In this document: one piece after another, positions 11,274 to 20,700 of the stretch
How the letters are laid out: each line of letters starts with the position of its first letter
Position numbering within the stretch: position 1 is the first letter of the stretch
Assembly (NCBI GenBank): GCA_003552625.1
Contig: PUNM01000115.1
Coordinates: 1-38,777, forward strand
Direction of reading: 5' to 3'
Length of the DNA: 38,777 nucleotides
Origin: Ectothiorhodospiraceae bacterium
GTDB taxonomy: Bacteria > Pseudomonadota > Gammaproteobacteria > Nitrococcales > Halorhodospiraceae
Made by a program: the position numbers and the translations under genes
The notes under the pieces: generated by a model
What the model was told of the DNA's origin: nothing
Databases searched by the model: none
What the model saw: the letters and a program-made list of their open reading frames with translations, nothing else

Positions 11274-14186
11274 ATGGACGCCAAGCAATTCCTTCGTCTC
11301 GTACTACCACGGTCAGGCTACTATTGCCTCGCAAGGCCGTTCACTACATCGAACGGCCATAATGTTTTCAAACACTACACTACGGATAATGTTGACGATC
11401 TAGTCGTTACTGCACGGACGTGGGACGGCCACGGCCACGACGTGTATTACGCGATGGGCTCGCTCAAGGAGCCCCGCGTGTATGACCCGCAGAAAGCTGA
11501 CGGCAAGGGCGGCTACCGCTACCGCACCAAGGCCAACATGAATCTGCTGCGGACCGTTTTTCTGGAGCTGGACGTGCTGCGCCCGCACGAGGTGGAGACC
11601 GCCTCGGACGAAGAGCGCACTCGCAAGTACACCGACCGCGCCGAGGCGCTGGCGGACACCAAGCGCTTCTGTAAGGATCTGGGGTGGCCGCTGCCCATGG
11701 TGGTCGACAGCGGCTGGGGGTTCCACCTGTACTGGCTGCTGACCGAGGAGATCGAGCCGAAGCGCTACGAGGTGCTGGGCAAGAAACTCAAGCTCGCGGC
11801 CAAGAAGCTGAGCTACAAGCTGGACCCGGCCTGCACTGATATGAGCCGGGTGTTCCGCGTGGTCGGCACCCACAACCAGAAGGACGCGGTGAACCCGCAG
11901 CGCGTCAGCGTGAAGGCCACCCCGTCGGCGCGCGTAGCATTCGACACCCTTGAAGAGGCGGTGGACACGTACCTTGAAGAGCACAACGTGCCGACCGGGG
12001 CGATTGTGGAGCGGCACCACCTGCCGGACTATCTGAACTTCGGCGCCAGCAACACCAGTGACTACCCGGACGAGCCGCTGGACCTGCAACGGATCCAGTC
12101 CAAGTGCGGGGCGATTCAGGAGTTCATCGAGGCCGGCGCGAACGTGGACTACCACTTCTGGATGCACTCGCTGCAGCTGATTCGCCACTGCGAAGGCGGT
12201 CGGGAGCTGTGCCACGAGATCAGCGCGCAGGCGCCCTCCTACGACCCGGACACCACCGACAAGGTGCTCAACTCGTTCGAGGAGAAGGACATCCCGCCGA
12301 CGCTGTGCGACACGATGGCGGGCAGCTCGGACGCATGCGGGTCGTGCCCGCACCGGAGCCGGATCCGCAGCCCGGCGTCGCTGGGCCGGGAGGTTAGCTC
12401 CTACAGGGACAACGCCGCCCTCGCCATGCAGGCCGCGGTCGGCAAGATGCCGGACCCGCCATGGCCGTTCAAGGTGGACGCGCAGCGCGGCGTCTACGCC
12501 GAGACCGAGGATGACGACGGGGTGCCTCAGATCGAGGACATCTACGACTACGAGATCAACCCGGTCAAGCGCGTGTTCAGCGAGCGGGAACAGAAGGAGG
12601 CGACTCTTTGGCACACCTACAACCCCGCCGACGGGTACGTGGAGATTGAGATGCCGGCCTCCGCACTCTACGACAAGCGGACCTTCCAATCGGTGCTGGC
12701 GGACTGCGGGGTGTACCCGGCGATCAGCAAGGTCGACCGGCTGCGGACGTACATGGTCAGTTACGTGCAGGAAGTGCAGAAGGTCTACACCAAGGAGATG
12801 CTGTACTCCCGCATGGGCTGGCGGGACGAGCAGAACCGGTTCATCTACGCCGGCCATGTGTATCAGCAAGGACAGCTCCAGCGTTGTGAGATGGAGCGCG
12901 GCGGGCGCGTGGTCGAGGCCGTCCGCTCCGCCGGCACGCTGGACGGCTGGAAGGACATCGTAAGCTACTTCGAGGGGGAGGACTTCGCCGCACACCAGTT
13001 CGCGTTCGGCACGGCTTTCGGCTCCATCCTCATGCCCTTCACGGGCCTCTCCGGGGCGATCGTCAACATCGTCGGCGAGTCCGGGGAGGGTAAGTCCACG
13101 ATCCAGAAGCTGGTCAACTCGGTCTGGGGGCACCCGACGGACCTCATGCTGCCGGCGGAGGCGCGGTCGTCCACCTACAACGCCAAGATCAGCTTCATCA
13201 ACCAGATGAACAATTTGCCGATCTGCGCGGAGGAGATCACCAACGCTTCGGTCGAGGAGATGGGCTCGTTGGCCTACGCCATCACGCAGGGCAGCGAGAA
13301 GTGGCGTGCCGACATCCGGGGGTCGATCCGCGAATCGCAGGGTGGGTGGTGCACGACCATGCTGGCCAGCTCCAACACGTCCATGCACGAGAAGCTGCAC
13401 GCGGCCGAGGGCGCCGGGGCCAAGGCCCTGCGCGTGTTCGAGTACCGCATGTACCACGTGCAACGCCATAGCAAGACCGAGTTCCGGCAAGGGGTGGACC
13501 TCGCCCTGACCGAGCACTACGGGCACGCGGGTGATCTATACCTGCGCTACGTGGTGGAGAACAAAGACTCGGTGCGGGAGCGGTTGCGGCAGAAGATGGC
13601 CGCCATCGACGCCACCTACCAAATGGCTCCGGAAGAGCGTGTCTGGTCCGCGGCCATCGCCACCAACCTGATCGGGCTGGAGATCGCGCAGGAGCTAGGA
13701 CTGCACAACTTCAACATCCCGATGATCGAGCAGTTCCTTCATACCGAGCTGGCGAAGATGCGGGGCACCGTGCAGGACATGGCCTCCACGCCGGTGGAGC
13801 AGCTGTCCCGGTTCCTGTCGGAGAACGTGCGCAACATGTTGGTGGTGGAAACGCAAGGCCAGAACGTCTTCGTCGTCCACCGCCCGTCGGGAAGTCTACA
13901 TATCCGCTACGATACCACCAAAAACGAGTTGGCGGTGTCCACCTCAGCCTTGCGTCAATGGGCAAGAGACAGTGGCGTCGGGTATAATAAAATGGTCAAC
14001 GAGATGGCAGAGCAAGGCATCGTGCTTGATCGGTCTCGGCGTATCACGCTGGGCGCCGGGGCCGAGATCCCGACCGGGCAGGTGCGGTCCATCATGGTGG
14101 ACGCTCAGTGCCCGGCCTTCTCGGGCGCGCTACAGTCAGTGAAGTCAATCCAGCCAAACGTCCCAAACGCACAACAAGGTAAATAG
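11274..14186 (+). CDS. Primase-helicase: AEP-like N-terminus plus DUF927-like ATPase
   Basis: 970 residues from ATG 11274, which has GGGGGAA upstream and lies after the terminator; the in-frame start at 11205 is inside the previous gene. The N-terminal third has archaeo-eukaryotic primase traits: VFLELDV (Glu98, Asp100), SGWGFHLYW (His151) and FRVVGTHN (Arg195). A Cys cluster (LCDTMAGSSDACGSCPH) follows. The C-terminal half contains a Walker A GESGEGKST (Gly601-Thr609, Lys607) inside an NIVGESGEGKS context, then ICAEEITN and TMLASSN, as in DUF927/D5-like hexameric helicases. One polypeptide would therefore unwind the fork and prime DNA synthesis, as T7 gp4 does with unrelated domains. Both halves look complete. 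Confidence 0.82.
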   Translation: MDAKQFLRLVLPRSGYYCLARPFTTSNGHNVFKHYTTDNVDDLVVTARTWDGHGHDVYYAMGSLKEPRVYDPQKADGKGGYRYRTKANMNLLRTVFLELDVLRPHEVETASDEERTRKYTDRAEALADTKRFCKDLGWPLPMVVDSGWGFHLYWLLTEEIEPKRYEVLGKKLKLAAKKLSYKLDPACTDMSRVFRVVGTHNQKDAVNPQRVSVKATPSARVAFDTLEEAVDTYLEEHNVPTGAIVERHHLPDYLNFGASNTSDYPDEPLDLQRIQSKCGAIQEFIEAGANVDYHFWMHSLQLIRHCEGGRELCHEISAQAPSYDPDTTDKVLNSFEEKDIPPTLCDTMAGSSDACGSCPHRSRIRSPASLGREVSSYRDNAALAMQAAVGKMPDPPWPFKVDAQRGVYAETEDDDGVPQIEDIYDYEINPVKRVFSEREQKEATLWHTYNPADGYVEIEMPASALYDKRTFQSVLADCGVYPAISKVDRLRTYMVSYVQEVQKVYTKEMLYSRMGWRDEQNRFIYAGHVYQQGQLQRCEMERGGRVVEAVRSAGTLDGWKDIVSYFEGEDFAAHQFAFGTAFGSILMPFTGLSGAIVNIVGESGEGKSTIQKLVNSVWGHPTDLMLPAEARSSTYNAKISFINQMNNLPICAEEITNASVEEMGSLAYAITQGSEKWRADIRGSIRESQGGWCTTMLASSNTSMHEKLHAAEGAGAKALRVFEYRMYHVQRHSKTEFRQGVDLALTEHYGHAGDLYLRYVVENKDSVRERLRQKMAAIDATYQMAPEERVWSAAIATNLIGLEIAQELGLHNFNIPMIEQFLHTELAKMRGTVQDMASTPVEQLSRFLSENVRNMLVVETQGQNVFVVHRPSGSLHIRYDTTKNELAVSTSALRQWARDSGVGYNKMVNEMAEQGIVLDRSRRITLGAGAEIPTGQVRSIMVDAQCPAFSGALQSVKSIQPNVPNAQQGK

Positions 14187-14187
14187 T

Positions 14188-14721
14188 ATGGCAAGATCAT
14201 TTATCAAGGCGCTCGTCGATGACGACGATGGCGATGTCCCGATCACCAAACGGCGGGGGCCGCCGACCGCCAATCTGGCGGAGCTGGCCAGTCAGCTGGT
14301 GCGCAACGTGGTCTGCGTGATATACGACGACTACGGCACGTTTGTTCGCGCCGAGCCGCGCAACGAGTCGAGGCAGGACTGGCGGCGCACGGAAACCGCG
14401 GTCGTGGCCCATCGGTACGGGCAGAACCCGCCTATCGTGGTCGTTCCGTCCAGCCGCCTGCGCGATGCGAAGTCGCAGGCGCACTACAAGGCGAACCAGC
14501 AGCGGTTCCTACACGATTTCGAGGCGCAGACCTCACGCAAGACGCCTCTCACGCACAGCGCGCGGGAGCGGCTGCTGGGGCACCCCAGCTGGGCACGGGG
14601 GCTCTGTGACCAGCGCCGGGTCACCCTTATCCCGCTCGAAGTGCTGGAACGCATGTCCGCCGAGCGGGTGGACAGTCAGGAGTGGATCAGGGAGATTCGG
14701 GCGACGCTTGGAATGGATTGA
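14188..14721 (+). CDS. Hypothetical protein, last rightward gene
   Basis: 177 residues starting one base after the primase-helicase stop, with AAGG about 10 bases upstream. Unrecognised. It begins with an acidic patch (VDDDDGD), has a beta-like segment (NVVCVIYDDYGTFV), VVPSSRLRD and a basic helical C-terminal half (HYKANQQRFLHDFEAQTSRK). It may bind nucleic acid. Its last 35 bases overlap the 3' end of the leftward giant gene, so the two transcripts converge tail to tail. Confidence 0.7.
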   Translation: MARSFIKALVDDDDGDVPITKRRGPPTANLAELASQLVRNVVCVIYDDYGTFVRAEPRNESRQDWRRTETAVVAHRYGQNPPIVVVPSSRLRDAKSQAHYKANQQRFLHDFEAQTSRKTPLTHSARERLLGHPSWARGLCDQRRVTLIPLEVLERMSAERVDSQEWIREIRATLGMD

Positions 14722-17700
14722 CCCCCTGCCGCATCAGCTGCAGCCGCTGGGCCGGGGTCATATCCATCGGATCCGACACGCCGTGCTGCTGGCCAAGGCG
14801 CTGGGCCAGTTCACGGTTGCGGGAAGTGGTCGGCATGCCGGCCACGGACCGCTGCTGCTCCCGGCGCTTCTGACGAACGAACTGCTGCAGTTCCGACAGC
14901 GGTGACGGCGGAATCCCGACCGCGCGCTGGTCGCTCTGCAGATCCCTCCACTGCTCCGACACCTGCGCCGCCCGTTCGCTGTCCCCTTCCTGCATCGCCT
15001 CGTAGTACGACCGCTTGAGTAGGAGCCGCTTGTGCTCCGCACCCTGCTGCACCTCGTGCATGTGCTCACGCACGTCATAGAACTCCGAGATCATGGACGG
15101 CTGAAACCCGAACCGCTTGCCCGCAATCTGCCCGTCGGAGAACTCCTCCGGGTCGATCATCTGCAGCCGGGAGTCGCTGACCAGCCCCTGCCGATCCCAC
15201 AAGCTCGCGGTCATGAAGTTGCGGACCCCGAGCGGCGCAAAGCTGGACAGGCCCTTCACCCGATCGTGGTGGGAGCCGGTCACGCTGTACTGCTGCATGT
15301 AGTTGAGGCCCTTCACGAAGTCCCCGACGTAGTTCACCGAGGGCCCGGCGAAGCCGTAGGCCGCCTCCATGACGGTTGACTCGGAGTCCGCGACGGAGAA
15401 GTCGTTGTACAGGGCCCCGAACATGTGATCCACGAAGTTGATCCCGATGCGGTTGGACACGTCGATGCCGACGGCATCGCCCATGGTGCCGCGCAGGACG
15501 AAGTTGCCCATGTCCGGGCCCAGCACCCGTGTGACAGTGCCGGCGTCCGTCTCGAACTCGTCCTGCTCGTCGGGGTCGCCCAGATCCATCTTGCGCATAG
15601 CCAGCGCCAGCGCCGCGGTGGCAAACGGGATCGAGTTGGCCCCGGTCATAACCGCCGACGTGCCCAGCAGCCAACGCATGGACGCACGAGACGCCTGAGA
15701 CGCCTCGTAGGTCACGAAGGTGTCTGGGTGAAGTTCCGCGGTAAGCAGCTGATGGAAGAACTGCTGGTCCCGGGCAGACATCTGGTTAAGCACCTGCTGG
15801 TCCTGCGAAGCGGCGCGTACCCGGTCGTAGAGCACGTCGAACTGCTCCTGCGTGATCAGCCGGCCGTCCTGCAGCTGCTGCAGAGTGCCGCCATCGACAC
15901 CCATCTCCGGCCGCGCCAGAAATTGCGTCGCGCGCTCCGACAGCTTGGTCGGTGCCCACCCCTTCTTGCCAAGGCTATACATCAGCTCCGCTTGGATCAG
16001 CGCGATCTTTTTGAACTGCAGCATCACACGCATGATCGGGTTGCGGAACACGCCCGGCGAGTCCGAGTAGGAGTAGTTCCCGTGCGTGCGGAACACGATG
16101 TGGTCGGCGTAGTCGGTTGCCCGTTCACGCAAGTTCTGCAGGGTATCCGCGTCCAGCGTGTTGCGGTCCCGGCCGCGCAGCAGCTGCTCCATCCGCAGGT
16201 CGTAGGCCGCCAACGCCGTGGCCGAACGGTTGATCAGCTCCACTCCGCGGGCCGCGTTGTAGAGGGTGCCCATGGTCTTGGTGACTGCATTGCGGGCCAC
16301 TTTCCCGTGCGGCACCCCGTACTCCTGCGACATCCCCACGTCGAGCGAGTTGCGCGCCTGCAGCTCCTGTAGCATCAGACGCTGTTCCTCGGGCACGCTG
16401 TCGAAGTTCAGCTCGGTCTCGCGTACCGAGATGGCCTTCACCACGTCCTTCATCTGGCTGTAGCTCTCGGCCATCTTGGTTGCCGTCTTGGTCATGCCGA
16501 ACTCGCCCGCCATCGTCGGCACGGACATCATCCACGGCTGCGTCAGCTGCAGCGCGTAGTAGGACGGGTTGGACAGCAGGTACTGGAACGAGCTGAACTG
16601 CAGCGCGCCCCGGGCAGCCTTGTCGCCGAAGTGGTCGCCTTCCCGCACATCGTTTGCACGTTCCAGCAGTTCCGTGAAGGTTTGCATGTATTCCACGTTG
16701 TCCCGGCCAGTGAGTTGCGACAGCTCCCGACGCATGCCCATCATGGCCTGAGACCGCTGCGGCGCGGTAACGCTGGCCGCGTAGTGGTAGCCAAAGTCGC
16801 GCGTCCGGTCGAGCACGTTGGGCATAACCTCCCGCCACTGGACACCCGGCACGTTCTCCCGCGGCATCTGGCTCTGGGCCACGGTGTTGGCCTCGGAGCG
16901 CAGCTTATTGATCTCCTGCAGCATCTCCTGCTCGATCTCTTGACTGAGCAGCAGGGGCGCGTTGTCGCCGTCTTCATGTTGGCGCTGCAGCAGCTTGTGG
17001 TACTGCCGCGTCAGATCCCCAAGCGTGATGTTGTCCTCGAACTGCCCCGGCGGGGTCTGTTCATAGATCGCCGACCACCCCTCCTCACGCTTCTGCTTCA
17101 TCAGCGAGATGGCGTCGGCCTGCGTCTCCGCACCAAGGTATTCGTAGTGACCGCGGTCCCGGGCCAGTGGCACCAGATCCGGGTCTTCGCCGCGCTGCTC
17201 GGCGTCCGCACGCTGCCGCTCCAGCTCCTGCGAACGCGCAATCACGCGGAACTTGCCCCGGCGAGTCTGCGGCACATACGCCTTGGTCGCCTGCACGTTG
17301 TGCTGGCTCACGATGGCCTGCAGCGCTTCCCGCTCAATCTGCTGCAGCTCGGCCTCGGTCTGCCGGCCGGCCTCGCGCATCTGGCCGATGGCACGCTGGA
17401 TGTGAGTGACCTTCAGCTCGGTCTGGGACATCTGCAGCTGGGCCATCGTCTCCAGCGCCAGCTCCACGACCTCCTGCTCCTTGGCGTTCAGGTTGTCAAA
17501 CCGCGAACGATCCAGCACCACGTCAGCTTCGGACAGGTCGTTCCGAACGATCCGCACCCCCGACCCATCGCCCGGGTCGGCGTAGGTCAGCGTCTGTGCA
17601 TGGTTCAGCAGGTACGGCATGTTGCCGGTGGACGAGTAGTGCAGCAGCGCCTTGGACACCCGCTCATGGGAGCGCTGCCCCAGCTTGGTGTACTTCTGCC

Positions 17701-20700
17701 CAATCGTCTGGTGGAACCGCTCCCAGTCCACGGCGAGGCGCTGCTGCGAATCCCACGCATGGCGGAAGTCGCGCGCCGACGCCAGCCGACGCTCCAGCTT
17801 GCCGATCAGCGAGTGCGTGAACATCAGGTTGGTCTTGGCTCGGCTCACCAGCTCGCCGAGCCAGTCCCAGTACGTCCCCTGCGCGCTGTGCGAGGACAGC
17901 ACATCCGGGTCATTCAGCTGCGGCGTGTTGGCCGGGTCCGGCACCCCGGGCTTGCGGTAGCGGTCCGAGGGCGGCTGATCTACCAGATCCGGGCTGTTGC
18001 GGGTCGCCACAAAGCCGCGCGCCGGCGCCAGCAGGTCGCGGGCGATCTGCGCGTCGGTGTATTCCTGCCCGGTCAGGTCGTGCCAGAAGGCGCGTACCCG
18101 GTCGAACAGCTGCGCCAGCGTGCCCTGCTCCGCCAGCCGCTCCGACTGAGCGGCGATCATCTCCTCGGCGGCCTCCCGACGCTGCTGGGTGTCGGTCAGA
18201 TCGAGGTCGTACTTCTCCGCGTAGTGCAGCAGGTCCAGCGAACGCGCGTCCGCCACGCTGTCCAGCACATCGTTGATCTGGTCACCCATGGCGCCGCGCA
18301 GCCCGTGGTGGCCGACCACCTCGTGGTACACCGTGCGCGCAACGTCCGCCGGCGACTCGTGCATCCGCGGGTCGATGTAGATCTCGCCGCGATGGTAGAC
18401 ACCCTTGATCGGCCGGCCACTACGGTGCGCCTGCGCGAAGATGTCCCGGGCGCTCTGCGGCATCGCCTCGCTGCGGTAGTTCTCAACGACCACCACGCCG
18501 GGAGCGCCCGGGAACTGCGGGAGCACCTGATCAACCGCCTGCTGGGCAACGGCCGGGTTCAGCGGGTTCTGCGGCCGACGGGTGGCGAGGTTGAAGGTGT
18601 CCGACCACGAGCCGTCACCAGACTCATTTCCGTGAATCGCTTGATAGTTCTCCTCGAACAGCCCGAACAGGTCATCCATCGACAGGTCATCAAGGGCGGT
18701 TTCATCCGCCCAATCGACCTCTTGCCGGGCAACCTCGCCCGTCTCCTCCTGCTGCTGCGTAGCGTCTTCACGCAGGCTTCGCAGGAAGTCCGTAACCTCG
18801 TCCGCGGTCATCCCCTCAGTCGGCTGGGCCGAGGCTTCCGGCTGCTGGGCAGCGGCTTCCGGCTCAGGGCGGGCCTGAGCACGGCGCTCAGCCCGCCCGT
18901 CGGCTTTTGGGCGGGATCGCCCCTCCGTCGGCCGAGCTACAGGTGCGTGATCGTCCACCCGTTCACGCCACAAATCCCGCAGGCGCTTACGCTGTTGCGG
19001 GCGCAGACCTTCCACCGCGTCGCTCTGCTCACGCATGGCCGCAACCAAGTCATCCGTGCGAGGATTCTTGGTCCGGCCCCCGTCTTTCTTGAGCAAGTTT
19101 TCCGGCGGATTGCGCAGCACGGCGGACAGGTCACCCATCATCCGCTCCAGAGCCGCCGTGCCGACGGCTTGCTGTTCCGCACGCCCGGGCTGTCCGGCAA
19201 CCCGCGTCTCCGCCCGGTCCGCCGGCACGCGCGTCGGCGTCAGCCCCAGCTCTTCGGCCCGGGCCGCCATATCCTGCACACGCTGGTGCGCCTGCCAGAC
19301 ATCGGCATCAGTCATTGCAGTCGGTGCTTCGCCTTCCGCCCCGGCCATCACCCCGGAATCCTGCGGAGGACCGAGTGCAGCAGCCTGCTGCGGACCGGGC
19401 AGCCGGGCAGCCTGCTGCGGACCGGTCAGCCGGCCCTGCATGCTGGCCGCCCCGGCCATCCCCTCGGAATCCTGCGGAGGACCGGGCAGCCGAGCAGCCT
19501 GCGGAGGACCGGGCAGCCGGCCCTGCATGCTGGCCGCCCCGGCCATCCCCTCGGGCATCTGCCCCATGTCGCTGATTTGCCCAGTCACGCCGGCCTGACG
19601 CATGCGCTCACGTTGCTGCTGGTATGGCGCCAGCATAGCGCGGGCGATCTGCGTCTGCTCATTCAGACGAGCGATCTCTTGATCGACCCCCTTACGCATC
19701 TCCGGCGTCAGCTTGACCCGGGCCTTCATGTCCTCGTTGCGCTGCCGGCGCTGCTCCAGCATCTGCGTGAACTGCTCCAGCGCCTCGGTGTTGGCGTACC
19801 CTTGGTCACGCGTCGGCAGCAGCCCCTCCGCCGGCGCGTCGGTGCCCTCCGTCAGCACTTCGTGCATGAACTGCTCGGCCGCAGCACTGGCCTCCGGCGA
19901 CCCGGCCACGTGCATCTCTGCCACCGTAGCGGCTGTGATGTCCCGACGGTCAGCCTTGCGTGGCCGTCCACGGCGGTTCTGCGGAGACAGCTTCACCCGC
20001 TCGGACAGCTGGGTGAACGCCTCCGTCATGGACTGCGGCCCATCGCTTTGATCGAGCTGGTTCTGGATGTCGGTTGCCGCGCGCTCGTCGATGCCCATCT
20101 GGTTGGTCAGGTGAGCGGCCATGTTCTTGGCAGCCTCACGGTTCTCGTTGCGCACCGTGCGGGACTGCTCCTCCTGCTGCTGGGACACCCGGGCCGTGCG
20201 CTCCTTCAACGCCCGCATCGCGTTGGTCACTTCGTTCAGCGCGACCTCTTCCTGCTGGAGCTGGTCCATGCGTGCTCGCGCTTGCTGACCCTGCTCCGAT
20301 CCTTCCGCGCCGACCGCCTGCAGCGACTCCATCGCCTCCTTGCGCTGACGCTTGGACTCGGCCACACGGGACTGGGCGCGCTCCTGAAGCTCACCGTAGA
20401 CCTCCGCCAGCGCGGCGGCACTGTCGTCCTGCCCGCGCGCGTTCTGCAGTCGGCGCGGCACACTGGCGTCGTTCAGGATCCCACGGGCAAACTGGCTGGC
20501 CTGCTGCGCAGCCGGCGCGTCCGTACCCTCAGTCGCACGGATGAACATGTGCTGAATCATGTCCTGCCGCGTCTTCTTGGCGGCCGCATGCGCACCCTGA
20601 TTCTCCTTGGTCCGCGCGGTCAGCGGTGCCACGTTGTGCAGGAAGTCGACCGCGCCGTCCGGCGTCGACAGCTCCTGATCGAAGCGGTGGCGCGACCACT

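Noticed and set aside
11400-13526. 708-codon minus-strand frame opposite the primase-helicase
   Set aside because: Shadow frame; the plus strand carries Walker A and primase motifs over the same bases.
13983-13988. Perfect TATAAT near the end of the primase-helicase gene
   Set aside because: No acceptable -35 box at 15-19 bases upstream and no TG extension; it lies in coding sequence.
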